64,000 nt of DNA from Butyrivibrio sp. (GTDB lineage: Bacteria > Bacillota > Clostridia > Lachnospirales > Lachnospiraceae). The position numbers and the translations under genes were made by a program. Positions 28,962 to 38,793 of this stretch are shown here, in pieces. Numbering within the stretch: the first letter of the stretch is position 1; the number at the start of each line of letters is the position of its first letter. The stretch spans positions 1 through 64,000 of the forward strand of contig SVGB01000003.1 of the NCBI GenBank assembly GCA_015056565.1, read 5' to 3'. The notes under the pieces were generated by a model. That model had not been told where the DNA came from. It did no database searches and saw nothing but the letters and a program-made list of their open reading frames with translations.

Positions 28962-29337
28962 GTTCTATAATCCCCATACTGATGTTATTCATAAACACAA
29001 CTCTTCTGTCATCAATGCAGGGCGCTATCTCAGGCTCCTGGATAACAGTGTAACCTTTTTCTGAAAGCTCTTTTGTTGCAAGATCAAGGTCTGCGACCTC
29101 ATAGCAAAAATGATATGGGGTGTTCTTGAATCTCTTTAACAGCGGGTACATGGGCGATTCCTCACTCATAGGCTGGATAAGCTCAACCCTGTAATCTCCA
29201 TTTACCAGAAATTCAATATTTATCTTGCGGATAGGATCGTATTTACATGGTCTCTCAACCTCATAGCCAAGCTCGATAAATCTCTTAACTGACTTCTCGA
29301 GATTTTTGGCAAGGTAGCCAACGTGATGTATTTTCAT
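28948..29337 (-). CDS. VOC (glyoxalase/bleomycin-resistance) superfamily protein
   Basis: MKIHHVGYLAKNLEKSVKRFIELGYEVE, PYHFCYEVADLDLATKELSEKGYTVI. Confidence 0.8.
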   Translation of the reverse strand: MKIHHVGYLAKNLEKSVKRFIELGYEVERPCKYDPIRKINIEFLVNGDYRVELIQPMSEESPMYPLLKRFKNTPYHFCYEVADLDLATKELSEKGYTVIQEPEIAPCIDDRRVVFMNNISMGIIELVEN

Positions 29338-29357
29338 GACCGCTCCTTGAAAAAAAC

Positions 29358-29600
29358 TTATAAAAGCTTGCTCTCTATAATGGTCACCATCTCACCGACG
29401 TTCTTCATTGAAACGATCTGACCCATGTTGAACTTAATACCAAACTCCTGCTCAATTGCGTTGATTAGATTGATGTGCTCAAGAGAATCCCAATCATCGA
29501 TGTCATCTGCTGTTGTCTGATCATTAACAGTTATGTCATCATCCTCAAATACATCTCTGAACACTTCATTTAACTTGCCAAATATTTCTTCTCTTGTCAT
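29358..29600 (-). CDS. Acyl carrier protein
   Basis: 80 aa; DDWDSLEHINLINAIEQEFGIKF carries the DSL phosphopantetheine site. Confidence 0.9.
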   Translation of the reverse strand: MTREEIFGKLNEVFRDVFEDDDITVNDQTTADDIDDWDSLEHINLINAIEQEFGIKFNMGQIVSMKNVGEMVTIIESKLL

Positions 29601-29612
29601 GTTAAGTCTCCT

Positions 29613-31556
29613 TTAAATCATGTAATAATTGTACCATTGCTGGAAAATAAAGAACGACCACGCGATCTTACTATAATTCGCTCCTGTAGCGGGACCTCCA
29701 TCTCCGTTTACAACATAGTTGCTGATAAACTTTGAAACATACTCAGGGTCAAATACGCCCTGCTTTTTAAGGAAAGAGGAACTGCTGTAATCGAGAAGCG
29801 CCTCCTTTAAAGGTCCTCTTAGCCACGCGTCCATTGGAACGCCAAAGCCTGTTTTTGGACGTTCAAGCATTTCCTTTGGAATATAGTCATAAGCGATATC
29901 CTTAAGGATATGCTTCTTGTCCTTCTTGCAATATTTGAATCTCTGAGGAATTCTGAAGGAATACTCCATTACCTCAGTATCCATTATAGGACATCTGTTT
30001 TCCAGAGAATATTTCATGGATGCCCTGTCCATCTTCACCAGTATATCCTCTGGAAGATAGGTGTACATATCAAGCAACATCCTCTTAACCTGGAAATCGT
30101 TAGTTGGATAAAGACTCTCCACAGGGTAGAGGATCGGTGCTTCATTTATCGGAAGATTAAAATCTGTACTGATATAATCCAGCGCATTTACAGGCACATC
30201 CAATGTTTCTTTTCCTGTTATAAAAGCATGGGAAGCCCTGACATATCCTTCAGATACCAGCTGTGTCTTGGTTTCAGGGTTTCTGTTTCCAGCAATCACC
30301 TTGACCCTGAATGGCATCTTGTCTATGAGCTTACCTCCGCCTAATGGCATCTGACCAATTGCGTTAACAATAGCGCCTGGAATTTCCAGCCTCTGTGCCT
30401 GCCATACATTATCATATATATTATATCCGCAAAAGAACTCGTCTCCTCCATCTCCTGAAAGAGCAACAGTGACATCTTTCTTTGCCAGCTTACTTACCAG
30501 CATTGACGGAATCTCTGAGTTGTCTGCAAAGGGTTCGTCGTAGTACTGTGGAATGCTTGCCACAAGATCGAACATCTCTTTTTCAGTGATATAAAGCTCT
30601 GTGTGGTCACACCCAAGATATTTTGCTATCTCTTTTGCATACTCAGCCTCATTGTAGCTTGGAACGTCAAAACCTATGCAGAAAGTCTTCACAGGCTCAT
30701 CAGACAGTTCCTGAGCAATAGCTGTAACGAGAGATGAATCGTATCCGCCAGATAAAAATGTCCCCAGGGGCACATCTGCGATCATACGGGCAGCCACACT
30801 GTTTTTTAGCCTTATCTTAAGACCTTCCTTGGCCTCTTCGTAACTGTTTACAGGGTCCTTAGACTTTTCTTTATAAACTTCCTTGATGTCCCAGTATTTC
30901 CATTTTTTTATCTCACCATCCTTAAACTTAAGGACTGAACCAGCCTCCAACTTGTAAACATCGGTAAATATCGTCTCCGGAGCACTTATATACTGATTAA
31001 AAAGATATCTTGGAAGGATCTGTCTCCTGATCTCGCCCCTAAATCCTGGACACTTAAGGATTGGCTTAAGTTCCGAAGCAAAAACAAGATTCCCTCCATC
31101 CAGCCAGTAAAACAAAGGCTTCTTGCCGATGCGGTCACGGATAAGGAATATCTCATCAGTTTCTCTGTCATACAGGGCGATAGCAAACATTCCGTGGATG
31201 TGGTCCACCATGTCTATACCCCATTTAAGATAAGCTGCTATAAGTACCTCGGTGTCACATGCAGTCTTAAACTGATAGTCTGATATCTCCTCCTTGAGCT
31301 CAAGGAAGTTGTAGATTTCACCATTAAACACCAATGAGATCCTGCCATTTTCAGAGTGCATGGGCTGATGTCCCAAGGGCGAAAGGTCAAGTATTGCCAG
31401 CCTTCTTTGGGCAAGCCCCACATAGTAATCATTAGCTCCAGCGTAGATCTCAACGCCTGCATCATCAGGTCCTCTGTGGTACATGGTGTCATTCATGATG
31501 CTAAGCTGTTCTTCTGTTATTCTTTTTTTAGATATGTATCCGCAGATTCCGCACAT
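29613..31556 (-). CDS. Asparagine synthase (glutamine-hydrolysing) family protein, paralogue 2
   Basis: MCGICGYISKK, YHRGPDDAGVEIY, GTFLSGGYDSSLVTAI, ALSGDGGDEFFCGYNIY. Confidence 0.92.
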   Translation of the reverse strand: MCGICGYISKKRITEEQLSIMNDTMYHRGPDDAGVEIYAGANDYYVGLAQRRLAILDLSPLGHQPMHSENGRISLVFNGEIYNFLELKEEISDYQFKTACDTEVLIAAYLKWGIDMVDHIHGMFAIALYDRETDEIFLIRDRIGKKPLFYWLDGGNLVFASELKPILKCPGFRGEIRRQILPRYLFNQYISAPETIFTDVYKLEAGSVLKFKDGEIKKWKYWDIKEVYKEKSKDPVNSYEEAKEGLKIRLKNSVAARMIADVPLGTFLSGGYDSSLVTAIAQELSDEPVKTFCIGFDVPSYNEAEYAKEIAKYLGCDHTELYITEKEMFDLVASIPQYYDEPFADNSEIPSMLVSKLAKKDVTVALSGDGGDEFFCGYNIYDNVWQAQRLEIPGAIVNAIGQMPLGGGKLIDKMPFRVKVIAGNRNPETKTQLVSEGYVRASHAFITGKETLDVPVNALDYISTDFNLPINEAPILYPVESLYPTNDFQVKRMLLDMYTYLPEDILVKMDRASMKYSLENRCPIMDTEVMEYSFRIPQRFKYCKKDKKHILKDIAYDYIPKEMLERPKTGFGVPMDAWLRGPLKEALLDYSSSSFLKKQGVFDPEYVSKFISNYVVNGDGGPATGANYSKIAWSFFIFQQWYNYYMI

Positions 31557-31580
31557 TAAAGTCTTTCTCCAAAATGTCTA

Positions 31581-32342
31581 TCACAAATCAAAGATCTTTT
31601 TATCAAACTCATCCCTTAATGGGCCAAAGTCCTTGCATTCATTGTCTATAGAATCAATAAGCTCTTTGTACTTCTCATTTACAAGAGCCTTGTAGTTATC
31701 AAGGTTATCATAGCCCTTCTTGCACCAGGCAAATGGATGTGTAAGGATCTGGATCTTGTCATGAGACTTGATGGTCTCCTCATCAGGATACCCATATCTC
31801 CAGATGTGGTTTGCATCAGACATGTACTTGATCTCAAGCTTTGACTCAGGTGTAGCCTTGGGGTCAAAAGAGAAGAACTCATCCTGATAAGCATTTAAAA
31901 TGCCATTGAGCTTGATATTCTCAGCAAGTACGCTTGGTGAAGGTCTGTGAATTGAAAAAGAGTTGATCTCAAATCCAAGCATGTTGCTCAGCATATCTAT
32001 CTCCTGCTTGATCCTCTCTCTGATGAGCCTCATATCTGTCATGCCATTGAGAGCAAAGTGAAGACCGATATTCTGTCCTCTCTCATGCATATCAGTCAGG
32101 ATATCCCTGTTCTTTCTTGAAAGGATGTTATAGGAATTATTGGTCCACTGGAAAAAGAACGTGGATCTGAAGTCCATACTCTCCTCAACTCTTGAAAGAG
32201 CATATGCTCTCTCAACAGAGTACTCAACATCATGACGCATGATAATGAATTCGTCCTTCTTAAGTGCCTCTTCGTAAGTGGCGTATCTTCCAGTATCCTT
32301 GATTATTCTTATGATCTCTCTGTAATCATCAAATGAAAACAT
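31581..32342 (-). CDS. Polysaccharide deacetylase-like protein
   Basis: IIMRHDVEYSVERA, FFFQWTNNSYNILS, QNIGLHFALNGMTD. Confidence 0.6.
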   Translation of the reverse strand: MFSFDDYREIIRIIKDTGRYATYEEALKKDEFIIMRHDVEYSVERAYALSRVEESMDFRSTFFFQWTNNSYNILSRKNRDILTDMHERGQNIGLHFALNGMTDMRLIRERIKQEIDMLSNMLGFEINSFSIHRPSPSVLAENIKLNGILNAYQDEFFSFDPKATPESKLEIKYMSDANHIWRYGYPDEETIKSHDKIQILTHPFAWCKKGYDNLDNYKALVNEKYKELIDSIDNECKDFGPLRDEFDKKIFDL

Positions 32343-32360
32343 TTCTTGTCTCCTGTAAAC

Positions 32361-33470
32361 TTACTTGTGAAAATCTGCAATAACCTTGTCCAGATAATCT
32401 CTCCACTGAACAAAGATAGCATCGCCATTGGTGATCTCTTCTATCCTGGCAGCTTCTCTTCCGAGCCTGTCTGCAAGCTCCTTATCTTCAATAAGCCTGT
32501 TTATGCCATTTACAATTGCATCCTTGTCCTTTATCGGAACAAGAAGTCCGTTCTCTCCATCTCTCATGACAGTCCTTGGGCCTCCGCAGGGACAATCTGT
32601 GGCAACTATAGGCATTCCCATAGCCATGGCTTCAAGAAGTGAATTTGGAAGTCCCTCCCAGTCCGAGGTAAAGGCGTATACTTCACCCTTTATGATCTCT
32701 TTTTCCAGAGAATCAGATCCGCCCATAAGAAGGATATAATCTTCTGCATGGTTTTCAGCAATTATCTTATCAAGGATCTCCTTGGTTCCATCAAAGGAAT
32801 CCGGTCCATATATCTTAAGCACATAATCAGGATGCTTTTTATGAACCTCAATAAAAGCCTCACACAAAAGTGGCTGGTTTTTGAAGTCTACAAGCCTTGC
32901 GTGATGCACAACAGACTTCTCCGGAGCATCAACTCTCTTAACTCCAAAGTACTTGGGGTTAACAGGGTTTAAGATGATGGCTGAGTTGTCCTGAAGATAT
33001 GGCTTAAAGAACTCTCTCTGTCCTGTAGTCTGGAAGACGCAGCCAGCAGCTCTGTCAAAGAGCCATTTTATCTGGATCTTGTCTGAGAGAGCATCGTAAT
33101 GCCCAACAGGATCTGTTCTTATGGATATTACTACTGGAATGTCGCTCTTTCCCGCTGCCATCAGAGCTCTGTAATTTGCTCTCTGGGCAAAGGCAACCAG
33201 GACATCCGGATGATACTCTTTTACGAATTCCTTGAGGTACTTGATCCTTAAAAAGAACTTTGTAACCCTGTTCTTCTTTTCATCCTTAGGTCGAAGTCCA
33301 ACATGAACTCTGGTTACTCTCTTGTCCAGTTCAAACTCATCCTTGTCATACCACTCTGTGGCGACATATACCTTGATACCTTCCTTGGCGAACTGATTTG
33401 CAAGGTTTGATACAACCCTCTCAGCGCCTCCCTGCACAAGGCAGTTTAAGTGAAACGCAATACTCTTCAT
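32361..33470 (-). CDS. Glycosyltransferase family 4
   Basis: CLVQGGAERVVSNLANQFAKEGI, FTSDWEGLPNSLLEAMAMGMPIVATDCPCGGP. Confidence 0.9.
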   Translation of the reverse strand: MKSIAFHLNCLVQGGAERVVSNLANQFAKEGIKVYVATEWYDKDEFELDKRVTRVHVGLRPKDEKKNRVTKFFLRIKYLKEFVKEYHPDVLVAFAQRANYRALMAAGKSDIPVVISIRTDPVGHYDALSDKIQIKWLFDRAAGCVFQTTGQREFFKPYLQDNSAIILNPVNPKYFGVKRVDAPEKSVVHHARLVDFKNQPLLCEAFIEVHKKHPDYVLKIYGPDSFDGTKEILDKIIAENHAEDYILLMGGSDSLEKEIIKGEVYAFTSDWEGLPNSLLEAMAMGMPIVATDCPCGGPRTVMRDGENGLLVPIKDKDAIVNGINRLIEDKELADRLGREAARIEEITNGDAIFVQWRDYLDKVIADFHK

Positions 33471-33473
33471 AAC

Positions 33474-34409
33474 TTATTTCAAGATCACTTTCTTTTTTAG
33501 CTCGCTCTGACACTCATACTTGTCGATAAGAAGTGACCCATCAACGGTCCTTACCACAAGCTTGCCATCAAAAATGTCAACAATTTCTCCCGGCGCAAAG
33601 GCTGAAAGATCCATCATCTCATCAAAAGGATGAGCCTGCCAAACAGTAACCTTGTGGACATCATCCTCCACATCTGCATAACAGAAGGCTCCAGGGAATG
33701 GCGCTGCAACTCCCCTTATAAGGTTGTATATGTTCCTGGTCCTGTCTGTAAAATCTATCTTTCCGTCCTTCGCCGTACGTTTATTGTACCATGAATCAAA
33801 GTCTTTTGAATCTGTGCGAATATTGACAGTTCCCTTTTCAAGGTATGTGGTAAGAAGCTTTCTTATGAGATTCTTTGAACACATCATGTTCTTGTACTGG
33901 GCTGTCCTAATGTCGTCGTGCTCATTAATCTGGAACATCTCTGTTGCAAATACATTGGGGCTGTCGGCCTTCTCATCGTACTTGAACAGATTGAGGTTAA
34001 ACCTGCTATCCCCAAGTATAATGGACCAGTTAAGGGGTGATCTGCCTCTTCCAAAAGGAAGATATCCGCAGTTGCCATGGAAACCAAATATTCCTGGGTC
34101 AAACTTATCAAGTACTTCCTTTGGAATAAGTCTCTGCCATCCCATAACAATTCCGATGCCAAAGGTGTTGTTATTCATAAATTCTGTAGTCTTTTCATCG
34201 TTAAGGAAATAGCTGTCAGCCTCAAAGACAGGGATTCCAAACTTGTCCGTAAGGAAGTTAAGACCCTTAAAACCTGAAACCTGGTTGTGCTCCAAAACCT
34301 TTGGGGCAATGGTGATAACAAGATCAACCTTGCAGATCTCGCTCTGGATAAACTCTATGATATTTTCAGATGTGTCCTTTACTCCAAAAACCACAACGTT
34401 ATAATGCAT
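33474..34409 (-). CDS. Formyltransferase-fold protein (sugar N-formyltransferase-like)
   Basis: GIFGFHGNCGYLPFGRGRSPLNWSIILGD resembles the formyltransferase H-x-x-x-LP-x-x-RGRSP region. Confidence 0.65.
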   Translation of the reverse strand: MHYNVVVFGVKDTSENIIEFIQSEICKVDLVITIAPKVLEHNQVSGFKGLNFLTDKFGIPVFEADSYFLNDEKTTEFMNNNTFGIGIVMGWQRLIPKEVLDKFDPGIFGFHGNCGYLPFGRGRSPLNWSIILGDSRFNLNLFKYDEKADSPNVFATEMFQINEHDDIRTAQYKNMMCSKNLIRKLLTTYLEKGTVNIRTDSKDFDSWYNKRTAKDGKIDFTDRTRNIYNLIRGVAAPFPGAFCYADVEDDVHKVTVWQAHPFDEMMDLSAFAPGEIVDIFDGKLVVRTVDGSLLIDKYECQSELKKKVILK

Positions 34410-35608
34410 TATTCGTACCTCGTAAAAATCTCATGGATGCTGTCCTTATAGCAATCCGGTGTGTAGAAAAGAGCTCTCTCATAAGCTTTTTTGCTGTAGT
34501 GATCTCTAAGCTTCTCTGAAGCTATCATCTTCTCCATTTCTGCAGCAAGAATCTTCTCTTCATCTGTGAAATAATCCGGGTCGAAGTTCTCCTGCTCATC
34601 CATATCCGGGACCAGTATTCCAAACTCTCCGGATATAGGCTCTTTTATGCTGCTGCCGTCAGGAATCCTCGCGATAAGATCATCATACTCTTTTTCCGAC
34701 AATAGGATCTCTCTTGGTCCAGTCTTGCAGTCAGCAGAGATCAGTGGCTTTTTAAGTGCCATTGCCTCCAGCACTGCATTGGGAAAACCCTCATGGTTTG
34801 AGCTGCAAACATAAATATCTGAAGCCGCCACATATGGGAAAGGATTCCTTCTAAGACCTGGGAAACACACCTTGTCTTCAATGTGGAGTCCTTTAGCCAG
34901 CTCTTTATACTTGCCAAAATCACCTGCTCCGAGAACAATAAGACGAGCCTCAGGATGGTTTTTTGCTGCTATAGAAAAGCTCTTTACCAGATGCCAGATT
35001 CCCTTTATGTAGTCGTTCCTTGCCATACAGGAAATAACCACATTTTCTTTTGCGAAAGGAAAGTCCGTGATGGCTTCCTGTCCCTTTTCTTCAACGTCTG
35101 CCACATCAAGAGGATTGTAAATGAAAGTGCTCCTCTTGTAATTAAAGTCTTTCTCCAGCTGCCTGACAATTTCCTTCGAACAGGACAGAACCTGTGCTGA
35201 TCTCTTGCAAAAGAGCTTTACAGGTATCACATCCTCCATATCAGTCTGACAGCGAAGTCCGGTGAGAACTCTTTCTCCTGTTTTTGAAAGAACATTTACG
35301 TAGTTGGCAGTGGTACCAAAGCTATAGCTTATATCTATTTTCAGCTCTCTCTTGATCTTACGGACTTTTGTTACTCTTTTAAAAACATTTATTACCTTGT
35401 TTATTTTTCCCTTTTTTGAAGGGACATCAATATCAATAACCTGAAGTCCTGTGACATCGTAGTTGATATCTTTGGAGCTGAATATAAGAATATAAACATT
35501 GTAGTACTGCTCCATGAGTCTTGCAGTCTTGACACAGACTCTCTCAAAACCTCCCTGATGAAGCATGGGCACCATCAGCATAAGGTTTTTCTTCTTTTCC
35601 AAACCCAT
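34409..35608 (-). CDS. Glycosyltransferase family 4
   Basis: PMLHQGGFERVCVKTARLMEQYYNV, VCSSNHEGFPNAVLEAMALKKPLISADCKTGPREIL. Confidence 0.88.
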   Translation of the reverse strand: MGLEKKKNLMLMVPMLHQGGFERVCVKTARLMEQYYNVYILIFSSKDINYDVTGLQVIDIDVPSKKGKINKVINVFKRVTKVRKIKRELKIDISYSFGTTANYVNVLSKTGERVLTGLRCQTDMEDVIPVKLFCKRSAQVLSCSKEIVRQLEKDFNYKRSTFIYNPLDVADVEEKGQEAITDFPFAKENVVISCMARNDYIKGIWHLVKSFSIAAKNHPEARLIVLGAGDFGKYKELAKGLHIEDKVCFPGLRRNPFPYVAASDIYVCSSNHEGFPNAVLEAMALKKPLISADCKTGPREILLSEKEYDDLIARIPDGSSIKEPISGEFGILVPDMDEQENFDPDYFTDEEKILAAEMEKMIASEKLRDHYSKKAYERALFYTPDCYKDSIHEIFTRYE

Positions 35609-37053
35609 TAAAAATGTCCTCTCTCATAAAAGTAAGCCATCATCCTTGCCTGGGCCTTAACATCAAAGCCCGCAGCCTTTAGCTTACCTAAAATATAATC
35701 CGAGCTCTGAGCCCTGTCTCCAATTGAATACTCAATGGCTCTGTGGTGGTGACTGGTATTTTCTTGTGGGATGTTCAGGGCTTCAAACCCTGTGCCATTA
35801 TCCAGCATATCGATGTCAGGAGCATCCTCTGTTTCAAATACGCTCTCACGCCTCTCGCCTGCGATCTTGGTAAAGGTCTCGTTGACCTTGATCTCCTCCA
35901 TAAGTGCGTCAGGCTGATAGTCTTCCCTGAGCATCAGATCATCTAAGATCTTCCTTGCCCAGTCTCTGGGCTGGGATGTTATGCTGCGAACTGAAACCAG
36001 CTCAGTTACGCACACTTCTTTTGTTATCGTGTCAGAAACAAGACACTGAAGACCTGCTGCCTGAGCCTCCACAACACTTCCCGGAAGCCCTTCATATCTT
36101 GATGGGAAACAGAAGTAATCCATTGCCTGGTAGTAGTCGCTGGCGTTGGATTTGTTTCCTGCAAAGATGCATCTATCCTTGATGTGAAGCTTGTCAGCAA
36201 GTTTTATCATGTCCTCCATCAAAGGACCTCTTCCAAGCATAAGAAGCTTTATCTTCATGCCATGCATCATGCTGTACTGATTGAGATCGTCGTTATCAAG
36301 AAGCCTTGTCAGCTGCGCAAAAACATTTAGCAAAAACTCATGGTTCTTGGCATATCTAAAGCTGCCTACATGTCCGATGACTATGGCATTTGATACTCCA
36401 AGCTCCTGTCTGATGGCATTTCTCTTTTCCTCGTTGTAGGCAAAGCGCTTAAGGTCAATGGCATTGGGGATGATCTTGACCCTTCCTGCATCCATAAGCT
36501 CTTTTCCAAAGACTGACAGTCCCGCCTCACTTGAGCATGCGAAATTGTAATCAGTTATGCCTTCCTTGTGAAGAGGAGTACGGAAAAACCTGGTAGCAAA
36601 GCCCTTGATCCCATTGTCTACGCCGGCACTTCTTGAGTGGGCGATGCAGATAGGTATCCCTGCCTTTTTGGCAATAGGAAGATAGATTGACGCAGTGCTT
36701 GTCATGTGGCCCTGGACAACCTTCCACTCATTTTGGTGAGTATCAAAAAATCTCTTTATGGCAGACTTGTACTCAACAATATTGGTACCGGTAAACTTCG
36801 GAAGACAGAATATCCTGCCCCCTAATTTATGTACGCTATTATCAAAATAGTCCGGCTCTCGAACTGCCATCAGTTCATCAGAAGTCGGACTCTTCTTTCC
36901 TGTTTTTTCAGGTGAATAGTGGACAAGGAAATCAAACTGTATCTTGTCCCTGTCCATATTTCTATATAGATCGATTATTCTGCATTCAGCTCCTCCAAGT
37001 CCTAGTCCCCCAAGGACGTGGAGCACTCTGATCTGACCGTAGCCTTCTTCCAT
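35608..37053 (-). CDS. Glycosyltransferase family 4
   Basis: LGGLGLGGAECRIIDLYRNMD, CFPSRYEGLPGSVVEAQAAGLQCLVSD. Confidence 0.88.
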   Translation of the reverse strand: MEEGYGQIRVLHVLGGLGLGGAECRIIDLYRNMDRDKIQFDFLVHYSPEKTGKKSPTSDELMAVREPDYFDNSVHKLGGRIFCLPKFTGTNIVEYKSAIKRFFDTHQNEWKVVQGHMTSTASIYLPIAKKAGIPICIAHSRSAGVDNGIKGFATRFFRTPLHKEGITDYNFACSSEAGLSVFGKELMDAGRVKIIPNAIDLKRFAYNEEKRNAIRQELGVSNAIVIGHVGSFRYAKNHEFLLNVFAQLTRLLDNDDLNQYSMMHGMKIKLLMLGRGPLMEDMIKLADKLHIKDRCIFAGNKSNASDYYQAMDYFCFPSRYEGLPGSVVEAQAAGLQCLVSDTITKEVCVTELVSVRSITSQPRDWARKILDDLMLREDYQPDALMEEIKVNETFTKIAGERRESVFETEDAPDIDMLDNGTGFEALNIPQENTSHHHRAIEYSIGDRAQSSDYILGKLKAAGFDVKAQARMMAYFYERGHF

Positions 37054-37057
37054 ACCA

Positions 37058-37801
37058 TTACCCCAAAATTTTTCTAAGATGAAGATAAGTGTACTTAGCC
37101 TTCGCTGTCAGGTACTGACTTGCCTTGTCAAAAGTGGTCTTGTCCACTATCTCCATGCAGCTGTACTCAGTGTAGGAAACAGCTTTTCCGCTAAGAAGGA
37201 GCTTCTCAAGCTTGTCAAAATCCTTGTCATTCATGCTGTTTGCGTGATATACAAAGGTGACAATTCCATCTCTTTTATCTTCCAAAGCCTTGGACCTGTT
37301 TACTGATATTGGGTAGAACACCATTCCGTTCTGCCTAAATGGCGCTATTCCAAAACCATCAGTAACGATATAAAAGCCATTGTCCTTGAGGGCCCTGAGT
37401 GTGTTTTTATCAAAAGAGTGGGAGGGCGCCATGAAGATGTCTGTAACGATCCCCTTAGCAAGGAGTGAGCGCTTTCCCTCTTTGATCAGCTCATATTGCC
37501 TTTCGTAGGATAATCCGGCAAATTCAGACTTATCTCCAATAGGAAACATTCCTGGGTTTTTGTTGGTATATACGTGGTTGTAGCCATGCATAGCCACCTT
37601 CCAGCCGTGTTCCTGGAGTTCTTTTACATAATTCCAGAAACCTTCCCTGGGTTCTGTCTTGGAAAGGCTTCTGTCTCTGTTTTCCGGGATCACACCAATA
37701 AGCGGTTTGATGTCGTGCTCGTCCAAAAGATTCTTGAACCTCTTGAACTTGTTCCAGTCCATGTCTGGCGTGATGTCATCCATACGAATTGCTATTCTCA
37801 T
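37058..37801 (-). CDS. DUF2334 / polysaccharide-deacetylase-like protein
   Basis: MRIAIRMDDITPDM, LIGVIPENRD, WKVAMHGYNHVYT, MAPSHSFD. ATG at 37801 gives an ATGA overlap with the upstream gene. Confidence 0.7.
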   Translation of the reverse strand: MRIAIRMDDITPDMDWNKFKRFKNLLDEHDIKPLIGVIPENRDRSLSKTEPREGFWNYVKELQEHGWKVAMHGYNHVYTNKNPGMFPIGDKSEFAGLSYERQYELIKEGKRSLLAKGIVTDIFMAPSHSFDKNTLRALKDNGFYIVTDGFGIAPFRQNGMVFYPISVNRSKALEDKRDGIVTFVYHANSMNDKDFDKLEKLLLSGKAVSYTEYSCMEIVDKTTFDKASQYLTAKAKYTYLHLRKILG

Positions 37802-38772
37802 AGATTGTTCCTGTACCATTCAATAGCAAGCTCAATACCTGCCTTGAAGTCATATGATGGGTCGTATCCTAAGTTGTTTCTTGCCTTTGAAATGTCAGCG
37901 TTGGAATCTCTGATATCTCCAGCTCTTGGAGGTCCAAAGATTGGCTCAACATCTACGCCAAGAGCTTCTGTGAGATGATGATATACATCGATAAGATATT
38001 CTCTTCCGCCTGCGCCGATGTTGTAAGCTTCTCCAGCAGCATCAGATGATGCAAGACATGCGCGGAGGTTTCCTTCGATAACGTTGTCAACATATGTAAA
38101 GTCTCTTGACTGCTTGCCATCTCCGTTAATTGTAGGAGTCTCGCCGTGCATGAGCTGACGAAGGAACTTAGGGATAACAGCTGCATATGCGCCGTTAGGA
38201 TCCTGGCGTCTTCCAAATACGTTAAAATATCTAAGGCCATAGGTATCAAGACCATAGAGTTTCTTGTAAAGTTTGCCGTACTCCTCGTCAGTCTTCTTGG
38301 TAAGGGCATAGGGTGAAAGGACGTTGCCCTCCTGTCCCTCCTTCTTGGGAAGTACAGTAGAATCTCCATAAACTGAAGAGCTTGAAGCATAGACGAACTT
38401 CTTGACGCCGTTCTGTCTTGAAGCTTCCATCATATTAAGTGTTCCTCTGATGTTGATCTCCTCGTATAAAAGAGGCATCTCAATACTTCTTGGAACTGAA
38501 CCCCAGGCAGCCTCGTTAAGTACGAAGTCTACTCCCTTGGTCGCTTCCATGCAGGCATCCAGATCGCGGATATCCTTCTCCAGGAAGGTGAATCTTGGAT
38601 TCTCCATAAAAGGCTGTATATTCTCTATATGTCCTGTTGAAAGGTTGTCCATACAACGAACTGTGTAGCCCATATCAAGAAGAGCCTCACAGATGTTTGA
38701 ACCAATAAAGCCTGCGCCGCCTGTTACAAGGAAGACGCTGCCATCAGGAAACTTTAAATCTTTAAATCCCAT
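37798..38772 (-). CDS. NAD-dependent epimerase (UDP-N-acetylhexosamine 4-epimerase, WbpP/TviC-like)
   Basis: FLVTGGAGFIGSNICEALLDMGYTVRCMDNLSTGHIENIQPF; SPYALTKK; adjacent to a UDP-HexNAc dehydrogenase. Confidence 0.8.
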   Translation of the reverse strand: MGFKDLKFPDGSVFLVTGGAGFIGSNICEALLDMGYTVRCMDNLSTGHIENIQPFMENPRFTFLEKDIRDLDACMEATKGVDFVLNEAAWGSVPRSIEMPLLYEEINIRGTLNMMEASRQNGVKKFVYASSSSVYGDSTVLPKKEGQEGNVLSPYALTKKTDEEYGKLYKKLYGLDTYGLRYFNVFGRRQDPNGAYAAVIPKFLRQLMHGETPTINGDGKQSRDFTYVDNVIEGNLRACLASSDAAGEAYNIGAGGREYLIDVYHHLTEALGVDVEPIFGPPRAGDIRDSNADISKARNNLGYDPSYDFKAGIELAIEWYRNNL

Positions 38773-38793
38773 AATTTACTCCTAAACAAGGAA

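Noticed and set aside
33724-34212. Plus-strand 162-aa ORF opposite the formyltransferase-like gene
   Set aside because: Antisense shadow; no start context or domain.
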